A stretch of 64,000 bases of DNA from JAWCQZ01 sp038869515 [NCBI: Halobacteria archaeon] (lineage in GTDB: Archaea > Halobacteriota > Syntropharchaeia > JACQPP01): positions 62,001-126,000 of the forward strand of contig JAWCQZ010000005.1 of the NCBI GenBank assembly GCA_038869515.1, given 5' to 3'. This document shows positions 51,033 to 59,476 of this stretch, piece by piece. Under the pieces are notes generated by a model that searched no databases, was not told where the DNA came from, and worked only from the letters and a program-made list of their open reading frames with translations. The translations under genes were made by a program, and so were the position numbers. Position 1 is the stretch's first letter, and every line of letters begins with the position of its first letter.

Positions 51033-52163
51033 CTACGCCACCCCCAGCGCCTTCTTCGTGGGCTCGTGAATGACCTGGCCGTCCCGGACGACCATGGTGC
51101 CCTTCACCAGTTCGTCCCTGTCGTCCACGGCGAGTTTGCCCTCCTTGAGGAAGGTCAGCAGGAAGGCGACCACGTTCCGCGAGAACATCTGGCTTGCGTG
51201 GGGCGCGAGAGTCGCCGGGAGGTTCAGGAGCCCGTGGATGGTGACCCCGTGCTTGACCACGCTCTTCCCCGGCTCCGTGAGGGGGCAGTTGCCGCCCTGC
51301 TCGGCCGCGAGGTCCACCACAACCGAGCCGGGGCGCATCCCCCTCACTCCGGCCTCGGGGACCAGGGTGGGCGCCTTCTGGCCCGGGACCAGGGCAGTAG
51401 TGATGACCGCGTCCGCCTCCGCCACGTGCTTGGCGAGCAGCTCCTGCTGCTTCCGGTAGAACTCCTCCGACTGCGCCCTGGCGTAGCCCCCTCTGTCCTG
51501 CGCGTCGGCGGCCTCGACGGCGAGTTGGACGAACTTGGCCCCCAGGGACTCTATCTGCTCCCTGACCACGGGGCGCAAGTCGTAGGCGCAGACCACGGCC
51601 CCGAGGCGCTTCGCGGTGGCGATGGCCTGGAGCCCGGCGACCCCGGCGCCGATGACGAAGACCCGGGCGGGCGAGATGGTCCCCGCCGCGGTCATCAGCA
51701 GCGGGAAGAACCTGGGCAGGGAGTCGGCGGCCATCAGGACCGCCTTGTAGCCGGCGACGGTCGCCTGGGAGGAGAGGACGTCCATGGACTGGGCGCGGCT
51801 GATCCGGGGCATCAGCTCGAGGGCGAAGGCGGTGACCCTCCGCGCCGCGAGCCGCTTCACCGTCTCCAGGTTGGCGGCCGGGTAGAGCATCGAGACGAGG
51901 GTGGAGCCCTCCTTCAGCATCGAGGCCTCGTCGGGGGTGGGGGGCCGGACCTTGAGGAGCAGGTCGGCCTGGCCGTAGAGGCTCCTGGCGTCGGGGGCGA
52001 CGGAGGCGCCCGCCTTCTGGTAGGCGTCGTCCGGGAACCCGGCCGCCTCGCCCGCGCTCCTCTCCACCGCGACCTGGACCCCCTTCAACTTGGCCACCGA
52101 CTCCGGGGCGAGGGCGACCCGGGTCTCGCCGGGGAGGATTTCGCGGGGGACTCCGACAATCAC
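51033..52163 (-). CDS. pntAa: NAD(P) transhydrogenase alpha-1 subunit
   Basis: The 376-residue soluble NAD-binding subunit has GVPREILPGETRVALAPESV at the N-terminus, ARVFVIGAGVAGLQAIATAK (Rossmann loop) and VVREQIESLGAKFVQL. It belongs to the alanine dehydrogenase/PNT family. A GATTTAACG box about 55-60 bp upstream suggests a short leader. Confidence 0.93.
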   Translation of the reverse strand: MIVGVPREILPGETRVALAPESVAKLKGVQVAVERSAGEAAGFPDDAYQKAGASVAPDARSLYGQADLLLKVRPPTPDEASMLKEGSTLVSMLYPAANLETVKRLAARRVTAFALELMPRISRAQSMDVLSSQATVAGYKAVLMAADSLPRFFPLLMTAAGTISPARVFVIGAGVAGLQAIATAKRLGAVVCAYDLRPVVREQIESLGAKFVQLAVEAADAQDRGGYARAQSEEFYRKQQELLAKHVAEADAVITTALVPGQKAPTLVPEAGVRGMRPGSVVVDLAAEQGGNCPLTEPGKSVVKHGVTIHGLLNLPATLAPHASQMFSRNVVAFLLTFLKEGKLAVDDRDELVKGTMVVRDGQVIHEPTKKALGVA

Positions 52164-52252
52164 ATCGGCCTCCCGGAGGCGCTGGGTGCGGCGCGCATCG
52201 TGCGGATACGGGGGAGAGATTTAACGTTTTCCCGGGCGACTCGCCGTCGTCA

Positions 52253-52408
52253 TCACCTGCAGTAGCGCTGGCACCGCGCGCACCAGAAGCGCCACTCGAG
52301 CGGGTTGGCGTGGCCGTGGGGGAGGAACATCTTCCGCTGCTGCGCCCGGAAATACTTGGTCTTCAGGGTCGAGCCGCAGCGGGGGCAGGTGCGGGAGAGC
52401 CCGGCCAT
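52253..52408 (-). CDS. 51-residue zinc-ribbon microprotein
   Basis: The frame begins MAGLSRTCPRCGSTLKTKYF and ends FWCARCQRYCR. Two CxxC pairs 34 residues apart could hold one zinc. The central KMFLPHGHANPLEW adds two His. A GATAAGAAGAAAG stretch lies about 25-30 bp upstream. It is probably a real small protein, function unknown. Confidence 0.5.
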   Translation of the reverse strand: MAGLSRTCPRCGSTLKTKYFRAQQRKMFLPHGHANPLEWRFWCARCQRYCR

Positions 52409-52439
52409 GGCCTCCAGGGGTGGGGCTTTCTTCTTATCT

Positions 52440-52856
52440 CTATCTCTGTGGATGCGCCCCGCCTTTGAGGCCGGAGTACTGCAGGGCCACGCCGGGGCTG
52501 TGTTCTCCCTTCTTTTCGTTGGCGGAGTCGTCGATGACGATGACGCCCCGGGGTCCGCTCACCTCCCGGTGCATCTTGGCGATGAGTCCATCCAGGGTCT
52601 TCTCGGAGTCCCAGGGGGAGTCGATGATGAACTGCTGGAGGACCTCGTAGCTCACGTCGGCCCGGGAGGCGATGGGCTGCATGGAGTTCCGTTCCCCGGG
52701 GATGAGCTGGCCGAGGATGTAGGTTTCGACGAGGGACTGCCACTTCCGGGTCCGGGGACTCCTCAGGGGTCTGCCGTCCACCGGGACATCGTGAAGAAAA
52801 CCCGTCAGACCGGGGGGTTGTCCTCGGTTCTGGTGAAGCAGGGTCTGCAGTTCCAT
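52440..52856 (-). pseudogene. IS701-like transposase fragment
   Basis: The fragment has WQSLVETYILGQLIPGERNS, a helical N-terminal region and VIVIDDSANEKKGEHSPGVA with LQYSG, the first-Asp region of IS701-type DDE transposases. The second and third catalytic blocks are missing, so it is truncated at the 3' end. Confidence 0.65.
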
Positions 52857-52926
52857 CCCCAGCCGAGCGGAGGAGGAGACGGGCTATCTGCTTTCCAGGC
52901 TGGCTATCTACTTTCCAGGGACGGAA

Positions 52927-52958
52927 AGAAAGTAACAAAGTAAGAAAGTAACAAAGTA
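52927..52958 (+). repeat. 16-bp exact tandem duplication in a promoter region
   Basis: AGAAAGTAACAAAGTA occurs twice head to tail, upstream of a TATA-like CTTTTTATG. A larger imperfect repeat of about 20 bp (GGCTATCTRCTTTCCAGG) lies just left of it. Confidence 0.85.
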
Positions 52959-53035
52959 GTGGGTGTTACCGGTAATCTTTTTATGCTGTTCAATGTACTG
53001 GAGGAGCAACGACGGGAGTAGAGATACGGAGGATC

Positions 53036-54191
53036 GTGGTTGGGGGATTCCTTTTGCTTCTTTTTTTTGGTCGGCACCGCGCTTGCCCAAGTGCCCGATT
53101 CAAATACCGTCGCCCTCTACCGTTTCGATGAGGGCTTCGGGACCGTCGCCAACGACGCCACCGGAAATTTCCCTGGAACATTGGCCAACGGCGCCGCCTC
53201 TGTTTCCCCTGGCCGCTTTGGCCTCTCTGCCGTCCACTTCCCCCAATTCGTGGGTCCGAATGGCGAGGAGCCGGTTGTGGACCTCGGACCCAATGTCGGG
53301 AATGGTCTCGCCCAATACACTGTCGAAGCGTGGATCCGGTTTACCAATACCCTCACGCCCGGGCAACAGCACCCCTCAACTAAAAATCAGAACTCACCCT
53401 CCCACTATTTTGTCTTCCAGAAACTTGGCGGTGTGAACACCGCCGGAATCAGCTTTGGTTTCTGTCCCGCGGGCGGCTTCCCTACAGGATGCGACGGCAA
53501 TCTCCGCCTGTGCCATCAATCGACGTGCGCCTACACTGCGCAGAATACCTGGACTGGGGGCCAGTGGTACCATGTGGCCGCCGTGGTGGATACGGTGACG
53601 AACACCCTCTCTATCTACGTCAATGGCCAATCGGCCTCGGTGACCATTTCCAATCCTGGGGATATCGCGCCCATCAGCAGTTCGGAGCATGCCAGCATCG
53701 GCACAGGCATCGGGTCGGCCTATCAGGGCGGCTACGACAACCCGTTCCTCGGGGACATTGACGAGGTCTGCATCTCTAACGTTGCGTGGACCTTCACCCC
53801 GTCCTCAGTTCTTCTGACCCCTGCATCGTGCGTGGTTCAACCTCCCCCCACAATCGCCGCCACCGTCGACATCGACCCCGACACCCTCAACAAGAAGAGC
53901 AATGGCAAGTGGATCACCGCCTACATCAAACTCCAGAGCGGTTTCGACGTCGCCGACATTGACGTCTCGACGGCGAAGCTGAACAGCGTCGTACCTGCCG
54001 AGGCGTTCCCGACGTCGGTCGGCGACCACGACAACGACGGCGTTCCCGACCTTATGGTCAAGTTCGGCCGCGCGGCGGTGATTGCGCTGGTGAACCCACC
54101 GTCGGCCACGCTGACCGTCACCGGCAGCTTGACCGGCGGGACGCAGTTCGAGGGCAGCGACACGATCCGGGTCATCAACCCGGGGAAGTAG
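53036..54191 (+). pseudogene. LamG-like secreted protein, frame broken at a T8 tract
   Basis: A GTG after ACGGAGGA starts a frame with VGGFLLLLFF, but eight T residues (53061-53068) shift it. With seven T the product would start MVGGFLLLLFLVGTALAQVP, a normal signal peptide, and continue to a concanavalin/LamG-like domain (TVALYRFDEGFGTVANDATG, YVNGQSASVTISNPGDIAPI) and a C-terminal module with VGDHDNDGVPDLMVKFG. The joined length (1155 bp) is divisible by three. A TTG at 53040 is in the open frame, so a poorer signal might still be made. This could be an ON/OFF switch or a base-call error. Confidence 0.65.
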
Positions 54192-54258
54192 TCCGCGCGA
54201 ACCGGAATCGTGCGCTCGGGAGGGATATTTTGATAGGGAGCAGCGCGCATCTTCAAGG

Positions 54259-54945
54259 ATGGCCCACTGGGAGTCCCGCCCCGAGCCCAACTGGAGGAAG
54301 TTCAAGTTCAACCAGCCCTACGAGAAGGGGCTGAAGCGGTTGAAGGAGGAGGTCCTCGGCAAGACCGACTTCGACCCCGCGACCCTCTGGCAGTGGGGGA
54401 CGATGCAGGCGATGGCGGTGATTGAAATCCTGAAGGCGTGCGAGGCGAAGTTCGGCAAGGAGGGGCAGGAGGTGGTCTACGACGCGCTGCGGCGGGTCGG
54501 GCTCGACGTCGGACGGCAGGTGCTCAAGGGGACGACTCTGCCCGCCGACGTGCCCGACGTGGAAATCGCCTCCTACTACGCCACCGTGGTCAACCGCATC
54601 GCCTACGCGTCTCTTGAAGGGACCCGGGTCGAGGGGAGGGACCGGGCCTCGTTCGACATCCTCTGGTGCCCCCACCAGGACCACTACGGGGCGTTCGACT
54701 GCCGGGTCCAGCGCTACTTCGTCCAGGGGATGATTGACGCCATGGAGGAGCACGCGGGGTCGGGGCACAATTTCAACGTCAGGTTCGACTCGACAATCCC
54801 CGCCGGGGCGCCCACCTGCCACTTCACCCTCTGGAGGGCCCGGGAGGGCGAGAAGGACGCATGGGGACAGTTCACGGAGAGAATCAACGAGAAGGCGATT
54901 CAGATTGCGCAGGGGAAGTTGAAGGCCAAGGGTTCCGCGCGCTGA
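54259..54945 (+). CDS. ATC-hydrolase-like protein
   Basis: The 228-residue protein has FDILWCPHQDHYGAFDCRVQ, VQGMIDAMEEHAGSGHNF and IPAGAPTCHFTLWR. These resemble the L-2-amino-thiazoline-4-carboxylate hydrolase-like family, with conserved Cys and His residues. The physiological substrate in archaea is not known. It lies between two surface-protein remnants. Confidence 0.55.
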   Translation: MAHWESRPEPNWRKFKFNQPYEKGLKRLKEEVLGKTDFDPATLWQWGTMQAMAVIEILKACEAKFGKEGQEVVYDALRRVGLDVGRQVLKGTTLPADVPDVEIASYYATVVNRIAYASLEGTRVEGRDRASFDILWCPHQDHYGAFDCRVQRYFVQGMIDAMEEHAGSGHNFNVRFDSTIPAGAPTCHFTLWRAREGEKDAWGQFTERINEKAIQIAQGKLKAKGSAR

Positions 54946-55022
54946 GCGCTCACGTATTTTTATTTCCGGTTCACCGTTTTCCGGTCCGCCGGGTTCCGGA
55001 GCCGAAACCCTTATTTGTATTG

Positions 55023-55039
55023 CCCACGAATTAGGTGGG
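55023..55039 (+). promoter_or_regulatory. Possible operator of the AbrB-PIN operon
   Basis: CCCAC-N7-GTGGG, an inverted repeat, ends just before the AbrB ATG and overlaps where RNA polymerase would start. AbrB-type antitoxins usually repress their own operon. Confidence 0.4.
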
Positions 55040-55040
55040 A

Positions 55041-55289
55041 ATGCCCACAAGCACAGTAGACCGGCGAGGCCGGATTACGGTCCCGGGCGAGTTCCGCGCG
55101 CTCCTGGGCCTCCAGCCCGGGTCCGCCGTCCACGTGGATGTGGAAGGGAAAGCCCTCCGGATTGCTCCCGCCGGAACCCCGCAGAGGGACCCGTTCCTGG
55201 AGCGGGTCCAGAAGCAACCCCTCCGCCTGGGCCGGAAGGTCGCTGCAGAGGAGACCCGAAGGCTGCGCGAGGAAACGTGGGGTACCTGA
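55041..55289 (+). CDS. AbrB/SpoVT-fold antitoxin (VapB-like)
   Basis: The 82-residue protein has the swapped-hairpin DNA-binding motif STVDRRGRITVPGEFRALLG and a C-terminal helical region (RKVAAEETRRLREETWGT) that probably binds the toxin. It overlaps the PIN gene by 13 bp. The ATG is chosen; a GTG 6 bp upstream is possible. Confidence 0.82.
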   Translation: MPTSTVDRRGRITVPGEFRALLGLQPGSAVHVDVEGKALRIAPAGTPQRDPFLERVQKQPLRLGRKVAAEETRRLREETWGT

Positions 55290-55654
55290 TCGACACCTCA
55301 GTGCTGGTGGCCGCCTCCGTAGAGAAACATGACGACCGCAAGGCGGCTATCGCCCTCCTCGGGAGGCTCCGCGAGCCCAAGATTGTGGACACGGTCGTCG
55401 TAGCGGAGTACGCCCATGTGGTTCGCCGCCTCACCGGATCTGAAGCCTCCGCTTCCCTGGTCGCCGACCTCTGCCGGGCCTACGACTACTACCCGGTTCC
55501 CATCTCAACCATTCTCGGGGCCATGCCCCACTTCCGCCACGGGGTCGGGGACGCCCTCATCGGCCAGCACGCCATCGAAAACGGCTGGAAACTCGTGACC
55601 CTGGACCGCGGATTTCGGCGGTTCGTGCCAGAGAACCTGCTGGTGACGAGATAG
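55277..55654 (+). CDS. PIN-domain toxin (VapC-like)
   Basis: The 125-residue protein has the acidic residues in LIDTSVLVAASV, AEYAHVVRRL, GVGDALIGQHAIENG and LVTLDRGFRRF. It is a typical VapC RNase toxin with the AbrB antitoxin upstream. The start is a GTG within the end of the antitoxin gene. Confidence 0.85.
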   Translation: MGYLIDTSVLVAASVEKHDDRKAAIALLGRLREPKIVDTVVVAEYAHVVRRLTGSEASASLVADLCRAYDYYPVPISTILGAMPHFRHGVGDALIGQHAIENGWKLVTLDRGFRRFVPENLLVTR

Positions 55655-55683
55655 GCGGCGCCCTCTCCGCGGTCCGACCCGCC

Positions 55684-55854
55684 TTACCTCGACCACTCCC
55701 GCCGTCCCGCGAACGCCATCACCGCCAGCGCCCCCACCGCCACCCCAACCTCGAACCCAGGCTGCCTCGGCTTTCTGTCGCCGGGAGGGGCGGGGGCTTC
55801 GCCCGAAGTCCCGGGCCACTCGGAAGCCCTCTCGTTCCGCCGGGACGACGACAT
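55684..55854 (-). pseudogene. PGF-CTERM tail of a lost surface protein
   Basis: A 56-codon frame ends GEAPAPPGDRKPRQPGFEVG then VAVGALAVMAFAGRREWSR. The tail is a clear PGF-CTERM anchor, close to that of the gene at 43.3-44.0 kb. There is no signal peptide, so only the 3' end remains. Confidence 0.55.
55775..55815 (-). repeat. GC-rich hairpin element, partial copy E
   Basis: On the plus strand TGTCGCCGGGAGGGG is followed by GGGGGCTTCGCCC, matching the hairpin half of the other copies. The other half is missing. Confidence 0.45.
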
Positions 55855-55972
55855 CGTTGCCGACGAAATGCGGACGGTTCAGGAGGGGACCGCGCGGGGC
55901 CTCATCCTTTGCTTGCCACGCGCGCCGAAGGGTTCGCGAGACAGAGGCCCCGCGCGACGAGGCATAGGGAAG

Positions 55973-56260
55973 AGCGAGGGACTCATCACCGCCCGCATCG
56001 AGCTGACCGAAGGGTTTAACCCGGCCGACATCGTCGGCTCAACCGTGAGGCTCAACGGGACGGTCCCGGCGGAGCCGTCGCCGACGTCGGTCGGGGACCA
56101 CGACAACGACGGGATTCCGGACCGGATGGCGAAGTTCAGCCGGGCCGCGGTCATCGCCCTCATGGCGCCCCCGGAGGCCACGCTGTCGGTCGGCGGGCAG
56201 TTGGCGGACGGGACGCGGTTCGAGGGCAGCGATGCCGTCCGAGTGATTTCGGGGAAATAG
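55973..56260 (+). pseudogene. C-terminal module of a surface protein, 5' end lost
   Basis: The residues starting KSEGLITARIELTEGFN and including VGDHDNDGIPDRMAKFSRAA match the last 100 residues of the LamG-like protein (KSNGKWITAYIKLQSGFD; VGDHDNDGVPDLMVKFGRAA). The signal and lectin parts are absent. The DHDNDGxPD motif is a calcium-loop-like sequence. Confidence 0.65.
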
Positions 56261-56268
56261 TGAGAGCA

Positions 56269-56718
56269 ATGCCCGGCAAATACTACGAGGAGTTCAAGGT
56301 CGGCAAGACCATCGAGCACCGCGCAACCCGCACCATCACCGAGGCTGACAACCTGCTCTTCTGCGCCCTCACGATGAACAACCAGCCCCTCCACCTCGAC
56401 GAGGAGTATGCGAAGAGCACCCAGTTCGGCCGCCGGGTGGTCAACGGCATCTACGTCATGGGCCTCGCGGTAGGCATCAGCGTCGAGGACACCACGGCCG
56501 GCACGCTGGTGGCCAACCTCGGTTACGCCGACGTCGAGCACCCCAAGCCGGTCTTCATCGGGGACACGATTCGGGTCAAGACCGTCGTGAAGTCCAAGCG
56601 CCTCTCCTCCAAGCCGGGCCGGGGGCTCGTGGAGTTCCGGCACGTCGCGGTCAACCAGAAGGGCGAGGAGGTCCTCACCCTCCTCCGCAAGGCCATGGTC
56701 CAGACCCGGGCGAAATGA
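56269..56718 (+). CDS. MaoC-like hydratase
   Basis: The 149-residue hot-dog protein has the MaoC motif pattern: TITEADNLLFCALTMNNQPL, HLDEEYAKSTQFGRRVVNGI. It is expected to hydrate or dehydrate a CoA thioester. It overlaps a CitE-like lyase gene by 4 bp, an arrangement also seen for mesaconyl-CoA hydratase and beta-methylmalyl-CoA lyase. The specific reaction is inference. Confidence 0.8.
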   Translation: MPGKYYEEFKVGKTIEHRATRTITEADNLLFCALTMNNQPLHLDEEYAKSTQFGRRVVNGIYVMGLAVGISVEDTTAGTLVANLGYADVEHPKPVFIGDTIRVKTVVKSKRLSSKPGRGLVEFRHVAVNQKGEEVLTLLRKAMVQTRAK

Positions 56719-57581
56719 GAATCCGTCGTTCCGTCCTCTTCGCCCCCGCCGACCGGGAGGAGCGTGCCCGCAGGTGCCTCACCGGCGCGGCCGACGTGGC
56801 GGTCCTCGACCTGGAGGACGGGGTCGCCCCCGACCGGAAAAAGGAGGCGCGGGAGATCTCCCGGCGGCTATTCGCGGAACTCCGGGAGGCCCCCGGGCCC
56901 GAGCGGGCCATCCGCATCAACGCGCCGGGGAGCCCGGAGCACCCGGCCGACATGGCGCTGGTGGCGCGGGTCAGACCCGGAGCGGTCGTCCTCCCGAAGG
57001 CGGAGGACCCGCGGAGGGTCCGCGCCCTCGCCTCCCGCCTCCCGAAGGGGACCGCGCTCCACCTCATCCTCGAGACCGGGCTGGGAGTCCTGAACGCCCG
57101 CGACTTGGCCCGCGCGAGCCCGAGGGTCGCATCGCTCGCCTTCGGCGCGGAGGACCTGGCGGCCGACATCGGCGCCCGGAGGACCCCGTCAAGCTTCGAG
57201 GTGCTCTACGCCCGGAGCCACGTGGCGCTGGTCGCGGGGACCTTCCGGCTGCCCTCCATCGACCAGGTCTTCGTGAACTACCGCGACCCCGGCGGCCTGC
57301 GGCGGGAGGCGGAGGAGGCGCGCAACCTGGGCTACCGCGGCAAACTGTGCATCCACCCCGACCAGGTCCCCGTGGTCCACTCGGTCTTCACTCCGTCGGC
57401 GGAGGAGGTGGAGAGAGCCCGGCGGCTCGTCGAGGCCGCCGCGCGAGCGGGCGGGGGCGCCTTCGCCCTCGACGGCCGTATGGTGGACCGCCCCCTGGTG
57501 GAGCAGGCGCGGGAAGTCCTGGAGGCGGCCAGGCAGGCGGAGTCTCGGGCGGCCTCGGGCGGTGCTTCGCCTGGGCGATGA
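56715..57581 (+). CDS. CitE-like (malyl-CoA lyase type) enzyme
   Basis: The 288-residue TIM barrel has RRSVLFAPADREERARRCLT, DVAVLDLEDGVAPDRKKEAR, ILETGLGVLNARDLA, SLAFGAEDLAADIG and KLCIHPDQVPVVHSVF. It belongs to the HpcH/CitE superfamily that cleaves or makes C-C bonds of CoA esters. With the MaoC partner it could act on methylmalyl-CoA. The C-terminal end overlaps antisense with the next gene by nearly 200 bp. Confidence 0.85.
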   Translation: MRIRRSVLFAPADREERARRCLTGAADVAVLDLEDGVAPDRKKEAREISRRLFAELREAPGPERAIRINAPGSPEHPADMALVARVRPGAVVLPKAEDPRRVRALASRLPKGTALHLILETGLGVLNARDLARASPRVASLAFGAEDLAADIGARRTPSSFEVLYARSHVALVAGTFRLPSIDQVFVNYRDPGGLRREAEEARNLGYRGKLCIHPDQVPVVHSVFTPSAEEVERARRLVEAAARAGGGAFALDGRMVDRPLVEQAREVLEAARQAESRAASGGASPGR

Positions 57582-57894
57582 TGTGCCGCACCTTCTCCAG
57601 CGCAAGTTGACGCTCCGGGGCGAACGGCGAGCCGCTGATTTCAAGGAGAGGCTCGAGGGCCGCCTCCCCCATCTCCGCCAGCGTCTCGATGGCGATTTTC
57701 CGGTTGTCCGGCGTGAGGGCCGCGCTCAGGGCCAGTTTCCGGAGGCGTTCGACAATGGGCCGGCTCATCCAGAGCCGGACCGCCTCTTCCACCGTCCGCC
57801 CCAGGTCCCCCTTCCTCCCCCCGTAGCGCTTCGCAATCTCCACCCGCAGTTGCGCCTCCAGTTCGTCGGGGAGAACGACGTCAATCCGGCCCAT
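57388..57894 (-). CDS. Ribbon-helix-helix-like protein
   Basis: The N-terminal 50 residues (MGRIDVVLPDELEAQLRVEI, GRTVEEAVRLWM) look like a ribbon-helix-helix DNA-binding domain, followed by helices (PDNRKIAIETLAEMGEAALE). After about residue 105 the frame runs antisense through the CitE gene and is Pro/Arg-rich. The real C-terminus may therefore be an artefact or a tail of low complexity. A GTTTTATG box about 25 bp before the ATG supports expression. Confidence 0.55.
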   Translation of the reverse strand: MGRIDVVLPDELEAQLRVEIAKRYGGRKGDLGRTVEEAVRLWMSRPIVERLRKLALSAALTPDNRKIAIETLAEMGEAALEPLLEISGSPFAPERQLALEKVRHIIAQAKHRPRPPETPPAWPPPGLPAPAPPGGGPPYGRRGRRRPRPLARRPRRAAGLSPPPPPTE

Positions 57895-57948
57895 GGGGGC
57901 CCATGGGGTGGGTCCCCCATAAAACGGGCGGGTCCCCCATATCCACAA

Positions 57949-57957
57949 ACTTTATAT
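57949..57957 (+). promoter_or_regulatory. TATA box for the small gene at 57988
   Basis: CTTTATATA is about 30 bp before the ATG. A direct repeat of the type TGTGGATAT/TGTGGTTATG follows it. Confidence 0.55.
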
Positions 57958-57987
57958 AGCGTGTGGATATGTGGTTATGTGTAAATC

Positions 57988-58305
57988 ATGGCCCGGATGC
58001 GCCAAGCCCCGCCCGAAACCGAGGTCTACGGAGCCTTCTCCGCCATCCTCGACGAGGTCAACCGGATGTTCTCTATCGGCTCCCTCGGGAAATGGTTCGC
58101 GATGAACCGGATCAAGAGCCACGGCGTACGGGAGACCCTCGACTTCATGCAGCGGGTCGCCGCCCACGGGTTCAACGCGGTGGTGACCCCCGAGGAGCGG
58201 GAGGTGCTCCACCGCGCCATCCGGAGGCTGGAGGTCCCGGAGTCCGACCGCGTGGTCTGGGAGCGGCTCCAGGCGAAGATGCGCCGCATGAAGATGGCTC
58301 CGTAG
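57988..58305 (+). CDS. Small helical protein, unknown
   Basis: The 105-residue protein is predicted all-helical (YGAFSAILDEVNRMFSIGSL, MNRIKSHGVRETLDFMQRVA, HRAIRRLEVPESDRVVWERL). I recognise no family. It reads divergently from the ribbon-helix-helix gene and has a strong TATA box. Confidence 0.55.
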   Translation: MARMRQAPPETEVYGAFSAILDEVNRMFSIGSLGKWFAMNRIKSHGVRETLDFMQRVAAHGFNAVVTPEEREVLHRAIRRLEVPESDRVVWERLQAKMRRMKMAP

Positions 58306-58835
58306 CCGCCTCCCGAAATCGGTTACGTCCAAAATCATCCCGGGGGAGTGAGGGTGCTGTGGACGGGGGTCGGGGGCTGCGCCCCCTCTCCCTCCGGCGA
58401 CGGAGGTTGGACCCGTGGGAATCCAGCAGCAAATACCGGCAAATCTCCGCGATGAAAGTGTTTTTTCGGGGGCATTTTGACTGCCCTATTCACCTCCCCC
58501 TCCCCGGATGGTGCTCCCTGCAGTCCTGAGGTCTCCTCCAAAGTGACCCGGTGGTCTGCCGGGGTCCCAAGGAGGTGTCCACAAGGCCGGTCCCAGGCCG
58601 CTGAGGTCTGGGTAGGCCCACCTTCGAGGTGCTGGAGGTCCTCCCGAGCAGGTCCCCGCGGTGCTCATGGGGGCCCTCACGAAACCCTCCAGCGGAGGGT
58701 CGGGCAGATGGAACGGGATGACCGGAGGATGCGGGGGATGGCGGAGGGCTGGACGTGAGATTGTCGGCAGATGTCGGGGATGGATTGCGGAGGATTGGAG
58801 GGTGTCATCGGGATGGCACCGGCAGATTGCCGAGG
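58306..58835 (+). other. Region without recognisable genes
   Basis: It contains copy D of the GC-rich element and then sequence with no frame that shows coding bias on either strand. It looks like decayed DNA between the last intact gene and a transposase remnant. Confidence 0.5.
58342..58404 (+). repeat. GC-rich hairpin element, copy D
   Basis: GGGGGAGTGAGGGTGCTGTG then GACGGGG, a hairpin GGGGGC-TGC-GCCCCC, and the end CTCCGGCGACGG. The stem is conserved while the three-base loop differs from other copies. Confidence 0.6.
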
Positions 58836-59440
58836 TCAACCGGGAAGACTCCGGGTGACCACCGGGAACTGACCGGGAAGGCGCACAGCGGGGGCATATG
58901 GCGGGTGAGAAGGACTCTCATCCAGAGGGTCTGTGCCAGGCTCGCCCCCTGCACTTCCCGCGTGGGCGCGGGGCCCCCCTCCCCCCTGTCCCGCTTGTGG
59001 AGACCGCCCCGGACGCCTCCAGCTCGCCTCTACGCCGAGCCGAGTAGAGGACGAGGAGAGAGCCGAGCAGAGGGTGCCCCACCGCTTCCGGCTCAGGTAG
59101 ACGTGGAGCTTCCGGTTCAATTTCCGGAGCAGGTGGGTCTGGCAGAGCTGGTGGCGGAGGCCGAGGTTCCGGGCCACCACCGGGTAGCTCCGGTGGTCGT
59201 CGGTGACGATGGTGTGGGCCCGCGTCGCCTCCACGACCGGCCTCAGGACAGCCCCGATGGCCTCCGGGCTCCGGTCGGGGAGGACGCGGACGGCCGGGAT
59301 GATCCGGGTGGTTGCGTCCCGGACCACCAGGGCGGGCACCATCCGGCCCGACAGGCTGATGAACTTCTCGTCGACCGAGGGGCATGCCGATGGCGATTTT
59401 GGCCTTATCCATCCCCTCATCCTGACCCCCGGGAGGCGGG
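58836..59440 (-). pseudogene. Decayed DDE transposase
   Basis: One minus-strand frame has VDEKFISLSGRMVPALVVRD and TIVTDDHRSYPVVARNLGLR with LCQTHLLRKLNRKL. These are the first and second Asp blocks of an IS6/IS240-like DDE domain. The start (MDKAKIAIGMPLG) lies in a different frame, and the third block is not found, so it is frameshifted and truncated. A TTTTAAAC box upstream at about 59457 may be its old promoter. Confidence 0.6.
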
Positions 59441-59476
59441 GGTTGATGGTGTTGGAGGTTTAAAAGGCGGAGAAGG

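Noticed and set aside
55957-55971. A 15-bp match (CGCGCGACGAGGCAT) with 32472-32486
   Set aside because: Short, GC-rich, and with no shared flanks; likely chance.
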